Shown: piece after piece, positions 1 to 6,765 of the stretch
Layout: the number at the start of each line of letters is the position of its first letter
How positions within the stretch are numbered: position 1 is the first letter of the stretch
Origin: Bacteroidales bacterium
GTDB taxonomy: Bacteria; Bacteroidota; Bacteroidia; Bacteroidales; UBA10428
Reading direction: 5' to 3'
Assembly: GCA_003508755.1 (NCBI GenBank)
Contig: DNTK01000129.1
Coordinates: forward strand, 1-8,799
Length of the DNA: 8,799 nt
Program-made: the position numbers and the translations under genes
The notes under the pieces: generated by a model
What the model was told of the DNA's origin: nothing
Database searches by the model: none
What the model saw: the letters and a program-made list of their open reading frames with translations, nothing else

Positions 1-1
1 G

Positions 2-625
2 AATATTACAGCTTATGTAATCACTAGCATTTCATACGTACTCGATAGCGCTGCCATTGGCGATTACCTTGATTTTAAAGTAGATTATTACCAGGCTATA
101 GATAACGATTTAAAGACATGGAGTAACATTAGCGGTTACCAGGCTCTATTGCTCGATAGTAGTAAAGATTATAAAGTATACAGGGTAACCAAAATAAAAC
201 AGTCTTCTTCTGGCAAACACCTGGCCATGGTGGTCTCTGGCGAAGGTCTTAAAGAATTGAAATCAAGTTTTGATTTTGCATGGGTAGCTGCACTAAGCGG
301 GATGGAGGTTGATATATACTTTCATGGATCAGCTGCAAAACTGTTAGAAGAAGGATATAAGGAATATTTTAGAGCTAATAAAGATGCCGTTAAAAGTAAT
401 GAGAGAAAAAAATACACAAAAGATGAATATGAAACCCATAAGCAAAAGCTTTCAGAGTTGGAGAATCGGGGAGCAACTTTCTATGTTTCTCCACCATCGA
501 AGAGCCATCACAAAGTTAAAGAATCAAGGGTTAAATTTTTAAATATTGAATTTATAGAATATCCTTCATTTCTCAAGAAAACAGAAGGTGCAGATATTAA
601 AAAGAATCTAAAAATATGGGATTAG
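2..625 (+). CDS. TusA-DsrE fusion protein, sulfur-carrier type, 5' partial
   Basis: The frame is open to the window edge, so the true start lies upstream; 207 residues are visible. Visible residues 1-70 look like the C-terminal part of a TusA/SirA domain: GDYLDF at about 20-25, then a D..QAI..DL..W...SGY stretch like the GD-L-V-D-DI-W-GH pattern of TusA and YeeD. Residues about 72-205 resemble a DsrE fold: a HLAMVVSG strand, a helix ending SGMEVDIYFHG, and a GATFYVSPPS strand-loop. Both families normally pass sulfur through cysteine persulfides. Here no cysteine is visible: the TusA CPxP cysteine position aligns with Thr3 (TAYV), and the usual DsrE cysteine is Ser163 (YVSPPS). The protein may be a degenerate or regulatory homologue rather than a sulfurtransferase. 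A TTG at 149 could be read as a start, but it would split the TusA fold. The gene overlaps the downstream methyltransferase by 10 bases, which suggests co-translation. Confidence 0.75.
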   Translation, partial: NITAYVITSISYVLDSAAIGDYLDFKVDYYQAIDNDLKTWSNISGYQALLLDSSKDYKVYRVTKIKQSSSGKHLAMVVSGEGLKELKSSFDFAWVAALSGMEVDIYFHGSAAKLLEEGYKEYFRANKDAVKSNERKKYTKDEYETHKQKLSELENRGATFYVSPPSKSHHKVKESRVKFLNIEFIEYPSFLKKTEGADIKKNLKIWD

Positions 626-1209
626 AAAAACAAGGTGCCAAACCAAAGGGTTTAACAGGAACGATTATTGGAAAAATGATGAATCGCCTTCACACGGGTC
701 GGTATGTAAAGTATTTTCTTAAAAATATACCATCAGAGAATTCTTCCATTCTCGATATTGGTTGTGGCGGTGGGAAGTTTTTACATTTCCTTAACTCCCT
801 TAATAATGGTTATAAGCTTTATGGGCTCGATCATTCGGAAAAGATGATTGCTTTGGCAGGGAAAGTAAATCAAAGAGAAATAGAAAAGGGGCTAGTTGAA
901 ATCAAGCAAGGAAGCGTTATGGAATTACCATTTGCGAATAATTCGTTGGATATGGTAACTGCTTTTGAAACTGTGCAGTTTTGGCCCGATAGTTTAAAGA
1001 GTTTTATAGAAGTCAAAAGGGTTGTTAAACCTGGCGGAAAATTCATAATTTTTAATTATTACCCTAAAGAAGGAACCAAATGGTGGAATTTTGCTAAAAT
1101 TAAAGATGATAAACAGTATAAAAAATTGCTTGAAGAATCGGGCTTTTCTTCCACCCACTGCAATCTTCAAAATGAAAAAGGATGGATAATAATTGAGTCG
1201 GTAAAATAA
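616..1209 (+). CDS. Class I SAM-dependent methyltransferase (Methyltransf_11 type)
   Basis: This 197-residue cytoplasmic enzyme should transfer a methyl group from S-adenosylmethionine to an unidentified acceptor. SAM-binding motif I is ILDIGCGGGKF at residues 45-55. The acidic residue that holds the SAM ribose is probably Asp72 in YGLDHS. The motif around GSVMELPF (99-106) and SLDMVTAFE (110-118) forms the adenine side, and VVKPGGKF (136-143) is the usual post-motif. The N-terminal stretch with GKMMNRLHTGRY (19-30) resembles small bacterial methyltransferases that are annotated only generally. It is short, with little room for a substrate domain, so a small-molecule substrate is likely. The ATG lies inside the last codons of the TusA-DsrE gene (10-base overlap), pointing to translational coupling and a possible functional link. 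The name is secure at family level only. Confidence 0.88.
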   Translation: MGLEKQGAKPKGLTGTIIGKMMNRLHTGRYVKYFLKNIPSENSSILDIGCGGGKFLHFLNSLNNGYKLYGLDHSEKMIALAGKVNQREIEKGLVEIKQGSVMELPFANNSLDMVTAFETVQFWPDSLKSFIEVKRVVKPGGKFIIFNYYPKEGTKWWNFAKIKDDKQYKKLLEESGFSSTHCNLQNEKGWIIIESVK

Positions 1210-1310
1210 TATTTTTATTTGTCTCCAATGGCAAATTCATATTTCATGCTTAATATTATGGTTTATTGATATTTTCATCTAATTTTTATTGAATTATTAA
1301 TATATAGTGT

Positions 1311-2135
1311 ATGATTGGATTTTCAGCAGGTAGTTTTCAATCGACGGATGCAATTTATATAAAACCAGACAGCACAGGGGCAAATCGTGGTTATGGAGCC
1401 TTCGATTTTTTTGGTGTAATCAATGGAATAGCATTCTACCTCGATCGACATCTTGATCGGTTTTTCAATACGATGAACATTTTACGTTTAAGCATCGCAC
1501 TCACAAAAAATGAGGTGAAAGCAATTATTGAAGAGGTAATTCAACGAAACCAGCATAAAGATTTTCATATTAAGCTGTTTGCTTATCCAACGGATAATTA
1601 TTTACAAAAAACCATACCTGCTGATTTATTTGTAATCCCGCTAATAGTGCCTGTTGATCCTGCATTCAAATATGCCGAAGGAGTAAAATTAATCATGAAG
1701 GAATATCAACGTTTCTTACCCGAAGCCAAATCAACAAACTATTTACCTTTGGTGTATTGGCAAAATGGCATCAATGATTCGGGTGCGGTAGATGTTTTAT
1801 ATTACTCGGATGGATTTATTCGTGAAAGTTCCCGTGGAAATGTATTTGTGGTTAAAGCTAACCAAGTATTTACACCGGGTGAGCAAATGCTTAAAGGAAT
1901 TACCCGCAGTGTTGTTATGGATATTTTATGGGATAATTCAATAGCGGTAAAGGAAAAGAACATTTCCATGGAAGAATTATTTGAAGCCGATGAGGTTTTT
2001 TTGTCCAGCACTACAAAGAAAATCCTTCCCATAACAAAAATAGATACGCAGATTATTGGAAATGGAAAAGTTGGACCTAATTCAAAATCTGTATATGATC
2101 TATTCAATCAATTGCAATTAAATTGGGGGAAATAA
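1311..2135 (+). CDS. Aminotransferase class IV (fold-type IV PLP enzyme)
   Basis: This 274-residue protein belongs to the superfamily of branched-chain aminotransferase, D-amino acid aminotransferase and aminodeoxychorismate lyase. The PLP-binding lysine is Lys140 in EAKSTNYLP. Other landmarks are RGYGAFDFF (26-34, the usual Gx-G-F-E region near the start), FIRESSRGNVFVV (169-181, with the glutamate that contacts the pyridine nitrogen), TPG.....KGITRSVV (188-202, phosphate-binding loop) and SSTTKKILPI (232-241). The start is fixed by an in-frame TAG at 1305-1307, two codons before the ATG. The N terminus is slightly short and lacks the common W.NG opening. Substrate cannot be decided from sequence: amino-donor transamination and lyase activity are both possible. 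It stands alone, about 100 bases after the methyltransferase and 280 before the next gene. Confidence 0.88.
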   Translation: MIGFSAGSFQSTDAIYIKPDSTGANRGYGAFDFFGVINGIAFYLDRHLDRFFNTMNILRLSIALTKNEVKAIIEEVIQRNQHKDFHIKLFAYPTDNYLQKTIPADLFVIPLIVPVDPAFKYAEGVKLIMKEYQRFLPEAKSTNYLPLVYWQNGINDSGAVDVLYYSDGFIRESSRGNVFVVKANQVFTPGEQMLKGITRSVVMDILWDNSIAVKEKNISMEELFEADEVFLSSTTKKILPITKIDTQIIGNGKVGPNSKSVYDLFNQLQLNWGK

Positions 2136-2415
2136 TCCCAAATACTTCATCCTATTTTTAAGGGCCATTGTTAATTTCGATCTTAATAATCCCCTGAATC
2201 TGGTACTAAGCATTCTCCAATCACTTGATTGGGTTATATAAGTATAATCTGCTTATCTGAAAATAATCATCGTTAAGCCATTATTTCATTTCATTCATCC
2301 AGAAATAAGAACCTTTTGTCACAGTAATAAGGAGCCTTCTAACTTCAGCATCAGAATAACGGTAAAACTAATCATAACAAAGATTTACAGGAATTTCTAC
2401 AAGAAGACATTAGCT
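2136..2415. other. Spacer before the peptide-SiaC-kinase locus
   Basis: This 280-base stretch has no convincing gene. The frame leading into the small peptide gene is open from 2248 but has no ATG, GTG or TTG before 2416, so it looks like chance. A perfect 6-base inverted repeat with a 4-base loop lies at 2217-2232. A looser one pairs 2308-2315 with 2329-2340, with a 4-base bulge. A promoter for the downstream locus is expected here, but I see no good match to the Bacteroidota TTG / TAnnTTTG pattern. Confidence 0.5.
2217..2232. repeat. Short inverted repeat (possible weak terminator or operator)
   Basis: CCAATC and GATTGG flank the loop ACTT, about 80 bases after the aminotransferase stop. 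No run of T follows, so intrinsic termination is doubtful; it could equally be an operator-like site or chance. Confidence 0.35.
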
Positions 2416-2550
2416 ATGAGAACCCCATATTTAAAAGTCATACTTTTAATTCTAAGTACATTACTGGTTGGAGTTTTAAGTGCACAAGAAGGTGAAAAAA
2501 CCTTAGGCAAAACCTGGAAATGTAATGTAAACTGTGAAAACAATCAGTAA
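2416..2550 (+). CDS. Small exported peptide with CxxxC pair
   Basis: A 44-codon gene begins at ATG 2416. Its TAA (2548-2550) is followed with no spacer by the ATG of the SiaC-family gene at 2551. The product looks like a textbook exported peptide: a short positive start (MRTPYLK), a hydrophobic core (VILLILSTLLVGVL, residues 8-21) and a probable signal peptidase I site after Ala23 (LSA|QEG). The predicted mature part is only 21 residues. It begins with Gln24 and carries Trp35 and two cysteines, Cys36 and Cys40 (CNVNC), which could form a disulfide in the periplasm. No cysteine sits at the cleavage site, so it is not a lipoprotein. I do not recognise a family. It could be a secreted or periplasmic signal, or a leader whose translation feeds the next gene. 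Signal-peptide shape and exact junction support it; its size is the main doubt. Confidence 0.65.
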   Translation: MRTPYLKVILLILSTLLVGVLSAQEGEKTLGKTWKCNVNCENNQ

Positions 2551-2913
2551 ATGGAAAATTTGATTCTGGAACCTACTGTAAAGAGTCCGCTTTTTGAATT
2601 TAGTCCCAAAGGGCTCCTGGTTATCGAAGGGAAGGCGATTGATGAAGAAACGGATAAAGCCTTTAAACCAGCGATTGAATGGTGCAGAAATGTGAATACT
2701 AAAGATATTTACCTATTTGTAAAGCTCGATTTTATGAATATGGCATCGATGAAACAAATGCATAATCTGTTCATGGCCCTTAGAAATAATGAAACTGTTA
2801 ATTCGGTGGTGGTAAGCTGGTATTTCGATAAAGAGGACATAGAAATGTATGATATAGGGAAAATTTTTCAGGAGGTTCTTGAGGAGTTCAAATTTCAGTT
2901 TATTTGTATATAG
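2551..2913 (+). CDS. SiaC-family regulatory protein (DUF1987)
   Basis: This 120-residue cytoplasmic protein matches the SiaC/DUF1987 pattern. It has an opening PT..SP.FEFSPKGLLVIEGKA (residues 8-29), F..AIEWCRN (38-47), a strand-loop YLFVKLDFMNMASMK (54-68), VVSWYFDKED (87-96), D..MYDIG..F and a terminal FKFQF strand. In Pseudomonas aeruginosa, SiaC is a switch protein phosphorylated on a threonine by the kinase SiaB, reset by the phosphatase SiaA, and able to bind a diguanylate cyclase. The phospho-acceptor loop should correspond to NMASMK here. Met64 seems to stand where I expect threonine or serine, leaving Ser66 as the only hydroxyl residue in the loop; this alignment is from memory. The gene directly abuts the peptide gene upstream and is followed after 26 bases by a second SiaC-like gene. 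No SiaB or SiaA homologue is visible. Confidence 0.82.
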   Translation: MENLILEPTVKSPLFEFSPKGLLVIEGKAIDEETDKAFKPAIEWCRNVNTKDIYLFVKLDFMNMASMKQMHNLFMALRNNETVNSVVVSWYFDKEDIEMYDIGKIFQEVLEEFKFQFICI

Positions 2914-2939
2914 CTTACCTAAAAAAAGTTCAGGCAATT

Positions 2940-3299
2940 ATGATAACATCTTTTTTAAAAAATGTAAAACAAAGTTTATATAGTTTAACTCCCTACGGTG
3001 AGCTTACATTCTTTGGTGATTCGGAGTATGAATTAAGCAAACAGAATTACCGAGAGTTAAGAGATTGGTGTAAAAATCTTAATACTGCGCTGATATACAT
3101 CTGGATAGATAAAAAAAATCTCTCCTACAAAACATCGAAGGTGATTATGCAATTATTCTTCGACCTGGAGAAATATCAAAGAACAAGTAAAACCATTGTA
3201 CAATGGACGATGAATAAAGGCGACTCAGCTATGATGCAAACAGCCGAATCTTTTAAAAACTTGTTTCCACATGTTACATTTATTATTAAAGAGGGATAA
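2940..3299 (+). CDS. Divergent SiaC-like protein (DUF1987 fold)
   Basis: This 119-residue protein parallels the preceding SiaC-family protein along its length: GELTFFGDS (20-28), a helix with RELRDWCKN (38-46; the neighbour has AIEWCRN), the strand-loop YIWIDKKNLSYKTSK (53-67), TIVQWTMNKGD (85-95) and a closing VTFII strand (112-116). I read it as a diverged tandem duplicate. Unlike its neighbour it keeps hydroxyl residues in the putative phosphorylation loop (Thr65, Ser66, just before Lys67), so the two copies may differ in whether they can be phosphorylated. I chose ATG 2940 because it gives the same length as the neighbour. The frame also runs back to a TTG at 2904, which would add 12 residues and overlap the upstream stop. 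It is followed by 107 bases and then the TPR kinase. Confidence 0.7.
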   Translation: MITSFLKNVKQSLYSLTPYGELTFFGDSEYELSKQNYRELRDWCKNLNTALIYIWIDKKNLSYKTSKVIMQLFFDLEKYQRTSKTIVQWTMNKGDSAMMQTAESFKNLFPHVTFIIKEG

Positions 3300-3355
3300 T
3301 AGGCAACGCGGCTTATTTAAATTTGAATTAAATAAAGTTGTGAATTATTTATATC

Positions 3356-3389
3356 TTGGTAATATCGAGTGTTTTTTATAATTTCTTTG
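3356..3389 (+). promoter_or_regulatory. Possible Bacteroidota-type promoter before the TPR kinase
   Basis: TTG at 3356-3358 and TTTCTTTG at 3382-3389 (one mismatch to TAnnTTTG) lie 17 bases or more upstream of the ATG at 3407. The 23-base spacing is at the long end and the second box is imperfect. The kinase genes may simply be read through from the SiaC genes. Confidence 0.2.
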
Positions 3390-3406
3390 GCTAAAACACA
3401 TACTGA

Positions 3407-5389
3407 ATGAAGGCTGGTTTCACCATTACATTTTTATTATTTTTTTTAATCGGAAAGTTATTTGCAAGTTACCAGAGTGACAGTTTAAAAGCATTACTGG
3501 ATAGTTCTCAAATAAGTGAGCAGCAAATTAGTTTGAAGTTAAGTGCAGCCGATGAGTTCATGAATTCCAATATCAGGGAATCACTTTTATTGGCTAAACA
3601 AGCACTCGAGGAGGCAAAGCGTATTAATTCTAAGAGGCTAACAGGAGAAGCAAATTTAGCCACCGGCAATTATTATGGATATATGGGAATGAGTTCAGAA
3701 GCCTTGAATCATCTACATGAGGCACTGGATATTTTCTCCGAGCTGAAAGATCCGACGAAAAGAATTCAAGCTCTTCAACTTATTGGCAATGTATACAGAC
3801 TTTCAAAGGAATTCGAATTGGCACTTGATTATTACTTGGAAGTAGGGGAATATGCTGAAAAGGAGTTAGATTCCTTGCTAATCATTCAAAGTTTATTGGC
3901 TTGCGGGGCTGTTTATGGCAATATTTCTAAAATGGACTCTGCTTTAGTTATGTTCAGAGAAGCCTTTGAACTTGCAAAACTGATTAGTAATAAAGAAGCC
4001 GAAGTTCGAAGTCTTTATTATATCGCTGATGTGCACCTCTATTCAGGGAAGCCGGATCAAGCCCTCCAATTATTTCATAATCTAGAAAAAAACTATGATG
4101 TCGAGAAAATAAGTCCGAGAAATTATACAGGGCTTTTGAATTCCATAACCATGGCCTATTTTCAAATTAATGACCTAAAGAACGCCAGCAACTATAATAA
4201 AAAGGTATGGGAAGCACTGGAAAAGTATCCACAATTAGGACAACTGAGCGATTACTATCAGAATTGTTACAAATTAGATAGCACATTAGGGAATTATAAA
4301 TCTGCATTAAGCAAGCTTCTCTTATACCATCAGGTTCAGGACAGTATTGCGAGCTCAAAATTTAAAGATCAGTTAGCAAATTTTGAGGTTTTGTATAGTT
4401 TAGAGAAAAAAGAGGGCGAGATACAACAGTTAGAATTCGAAAATGCACTAAAGGTCACCCAGCTTAACCAAAAGCGCAATTTAAATATTGGGTTGGGACT
4501 TATCCTTCTACTTTCCGTAGTATTCATTTTTCAGGTTTACCGATCGCGAAAACAACTGCACGAGAATAACAAGCTATTGGAGGCCCAAAAGAAAGAGATA
4601 GAATTGCAATCGCAGGCATTAAACCTTAAGAATTCGGAGCTTGAGAACGTAATTGAAGAGCTAAAGGCTACCCAGCAACATTTAGTACAATCGGAAAAAA
4701 TGGCCTCCTTGGGTACGCTTACAGCTGGAGTTGCACACGAGATAAATAATCCGCTTAACTTTATAAACGGAGGTTTGGAACTAATCTCAAACATTATTGA
4801 TGACATAAAAGCTGGCAAACCGGATAAGGATTATAAAGAGCAGTTAAAAGAAGCCATTGAAATTACCTATTCCGGTGTCGACAGGGCTTCGGCAATTGTT
4901 GATTCATTAATGACTTTTTCCTATAGTGGTAAACCCAAGTTGGTGGAATACAGTGTAACTGACATCATCGAAAATACGCTATTGTTTTTAGGGTCGAAAA
5001 TTCCTGAGGATGTAGAGATTATTAAAAACTACCGGTTTAACGAAACCTGCCATGTTTTTCCCGACAAACTGCATCAGGTGTTTTTAAACATTATCGACAA
5101 TGCATTTTACGCACTTAAATATTCAACTAAAGATTCAAAAGTCTTATCTATGAGCACAGACCTTGAAGGAAAGAATATTCTGATTGAAATTTGCAATAAT
5201 GGAGGACCCATATCAGAGGATATCGTAAATAAAATATTCGATCCTTTTTTCACTACAAAAGATCCGGGAAAGGGCACAGGTTTAGGATTATCAATTTGTT
5301 ATAATCTGATTAAAGATCATAAAGGTACAATTGCCGTTAAAAATAATCCTGATGGAGTTGTATTTCAAATACTGATTCCTTTTCAATAG
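3407..5389 (+). CDS. TPR sensor histidine kinase (HEINNPLNF type)
   Basis: This is a 660-residue membrane sensor kinase. A signal peptide (1-20, ending KLFA) exports a TPR-rich sensor region (about 25-330), expected to bind a protein or peptide in the periplasm. A single membrane span lies at about 359-377 (LNIGLGLILLLSVVFIFQV), followed by a coiled coil (380-428). The dimerisation/phosphotransfer domain carries His444 in GVAHEINNPLNF. The ATPase domain shows the N box (LHQVFLNIIDNA, Asn561 and Asn565), a G1 box altered to NNGGPI (597-602, Asn for the usual Asp), the F box FDPFFTTK and the G2 box GKGTGLGL (621-628). No receiver or effector domain is attached. It sits 19 bases upstream of a sister kinase and downstream of the two SiaC-like genes. 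The response regulator it serves is unknown. Confidence 0.93.
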   Translation: MKAGFTITFLLFFLIGKLFASYQSDSLKALLDSSQISEQQISLKLSAADEFMNSNIRESLLLAKQALEEAKRINSKRLTGEANLATGNYYGYMGMSSEALNHLHEALDIFSELKDPTKRIQALQLIGNVYRLSKEFELALDYYLEVGEYAEKELDSLLIIQSLLACGAVYGNISKMDSALVMFREAFELAKLISNKEAEVRSLYYIADVHLYSGKPDQALQLFHNLEKNYDVEKISPRNYTGLLNSITMAYFQINDLKNASNYNKKVWEALEKYPQLGQLSDYYQNCYKLDSTLGNYKSALSKLLLYHQVQDSIASSKFKDQLANFEVLYSLEKKEGEIQQLEFENALKVTQLNQKRNLNIGLGLILLLSVVFIFQVYRSRKQLHENNKLLEAQKKEIELQSQALNLKNSELENVIEELKATQQHLVQSEKMASLGTLTAGVAHEINNPLNFINGGLELISNIIDDIKAGKPDKDYKEQLKEAIEITYSGVDRASAIVDSLMTFSYSGKPKLVEYSVTDIIENTLLFLGSKIPEDVEIIKNYRFNETCHVFPDKLHQVFLNIIDNAFYALKYSTKDSKVLSMSTDLEGKNILIEICNNGGPISEDIVNKIFDPFFTTKDPGKGTGLGLSICYNLIKDHKGTIAVKNNPDGVVFQILIPFQ

Positions 5390-5408
5390 TCCACCTAAAA
5401 AGCAATTT

Positions 5409-6746
5409 ATGCTGCAAAAAGTAAAGGCATTCATTAACCATGATCTATCCAAAGCAATTTTCTTTGGTTTGCTTGCTTATGTTTTTGGAAAGATTAGGTT
5501 TATCATGCCAAATCTTGAAGGAATATCTAGCGATATGTTTGAAATTCCTTTCTTCATTAGTTTGCTTTATTTGAAAAATCCTTTCTACTTATTTATAGTC
5601 AGTGTTTTTGGTTCTTTCGCAACTCCGAACGATGGATCATACTATTCAACTTTGTTGTTTCATTTTGGAGCCTATTTCGTTTCCTGGTATGCAATTAGAT
5701 TTATGCTGAAAAAATCACTTCGTGCCATTCATCATGGAATTCTGATCTCTGTTTATGTTGTTTTCCATTATTTTGTTTTGCTGCTCCCACTTCTGATTCT
5801 AACAAATTACATCTTTGGCATAAACAGCGATAAAACGTTTATTGATTTTTACCTGCATATTACCTATTTACTAAGATTTGAAGTGTTTAGTGTGGCCTTA
5901 ATTTTTGGTTTGTATGTTGCACAGTTAAAATATAGTCAGACTCTTAAAGCTCACCTTTTAAATCTTGAGGTAATTGTATCTGAACGAACAAAGGAATTAG
6001 AGGGCACACTGAATGAACTTAAAAATACCCAGCAGCAGTTAATACAGTCAGAGAAAATGGCCTCCTTGGGTACTTTATTATCGGGTATTGCGCATGAGAT
6101 AAATAATCCGTTAAATTTTATTAGTGGCGGATTGCATATTGTATCGGATACAATCGCAGAGTTAAAAAAAGTAGAAAACCAGGAAGACACTATCGGGCAA
6201 TTAAAAGAATCTGAGAAGATTATACGAAGCGGAGTGGAGCGGTCTGTCGCTATTGTGAATTCCCTTATGACCTTTGCCTATGCAGGTGAGCCAAAGCTTG
6301 TAAGCTATAAAATTGTGGATATCATCGAAAACACCCTTTTATTTATTAGGAACAAGATACCCAAAGATGTAGATATAGTTAAAGACTTTAAGTTTAATAA
6401 AAATGTTGATGTTTATCCCGATAAGCTACATCAGGTTTTTCTGAATATTATAGATAATGCTGCATATGCCCTCCATCAAACAAAATTAAACCCAAAAATA
6501 TTAAAGATTGAAACTGATCTGAATGATAACCACATTCAAATAAAGATTGATAATACCGGAGAGCCAATTCCTGTGGAAATTATGAATAAAATATTCGATC
6601 CTTTTTTCACTACAAAAGATCCGGGGAAAGGAACTGGATTGGGTCTGTCGATATGCTACAATCTTATTAAAGAACATAAGGGAACAATTCAGGCAAAGAA
6701 TGAGGCAAACGGAGTATCATTCCTGATTCGGTTACCTTACAATTAG
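5409..6746 (+). CDS. Multi-span membrane histidine kinase, sister of the preceding TPR kinase
   Basis: This is a 445-residue kinase. Residues 1-172 hold about five hydrophobic segments (roughly 15-33, 44-72, 80-99, 110-136, 150-172) and no recognised sensor domain. A coiled coil (175-212) leads to His229 in GIAHEINNPLNF. Then come the N box (LHQVFLNIIDNA, Asn346 and Asn350), G1 written NTGEPI (382-387), the F box FDPFFTTK and G2 GKGTGLGL (407-414). Residues 203-445 align without gaps to 418-660 of the upstream kinase, with 152 of 243 identical by hand count. A 41-base stretch is identical in DNA (5228-5268 and 6585-6625). Only the sensor halves differ. This points to tandem duplication with sensor replacement, and probably to a shared downstream partner or to heterodimers. 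The gene is the last of its run and converges on the response regulator with 4 bases between stops. Confidence 0.92.
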   Translation: MLQKVKAFINHDLSKAIFFGLLAYVFGKIRFIMPNLEGISSDMFEIPFFISLLYLKNPFYLFIVSVFGSFATPNDGSYYSTLLFHFGAYFVSWYAIRFMLKKSLRAIHHGILISVYVVFHYFVLLLPLLILTNYIFGINSDKTFIDFYLHITYLLRFEVFSVALIFGLYVAQLKYSQTLKAHLLNLEVIVSERTKELEGTLNELKNTQQQLIQSEKMASLGTLLSGIAHEINNPLNFISGGLHIVSDTIAELKKVENQEDTIGQLKESEKIIRSGVERSVAIVNSLMTFAYAGEPKLVSYKIVDIIENTLLFIRNKIPKDVDIVKDFKFNKNVDVYPDKLHQVFLNIIDNAAYALHQTKLNPKILKIETDLNDNHIQIKIDNTGEPIPVEIMNKIFDPFFTTKDPGKGTGLGLSICYNLIKEHKGTIQAKNEANGVSFLIRLPYN

Positions 6747-6765
6747 GGTATTAATTGTCTGTAAC
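6731..6765. terminator. Inverted repeat over the convergent gene ends
   Basis: ACAATTA (6739-6745) pairs with TAATTGT (6752-6758) around a 6-base loop, and outer GTTAC (6731-6735) pairs with GTAAC (6761-6765) across a small asymmetric gap. Both stop codons, TAG ending at 6746 and the - strand TAA at 6751-6753, fall inside. It could act as a two-way terminator, but the stem is AT-rich and no clear T run follows on either strand. Confidence 0.4.

Noticed and set aside
149..625. Reading the first gene as a complete 158-residue protein starting at TTG 149
   Set aside because: The same frame is open to the window edge, and its 49 upstream codons match the TusA pattern, so the start is outside the window.
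1802..2107. Antisense frame in the aminotransferase gene
   Set aside because: It is a low-complexity translation opposite the conserved PLP-enzyme motifs, with no sign of a family.
2248..2415. Longer version of the small peptide gene, open back to 2248
   Set aside because: There is no ATG, GTG or TTG in this part, and the signal peptide begins properly at ATG 2416.
2904..2939. TTG start at 2904 for the second SiaC-like gene
   Set aside because: It would add 12 residues before the domain and overlap the upstream stop. ATG 2940 gives the same length as the sister gene.
4537..4818. Antisense frame across the phosphotransfer domain of the TPR kinase, with a look-alike at 5951-6190 in the sister kinase
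   Set aside because: The likeness between the two antisense frames follows from duplication of the kinase cores. They resemble no protein and lie within well-supported genes.
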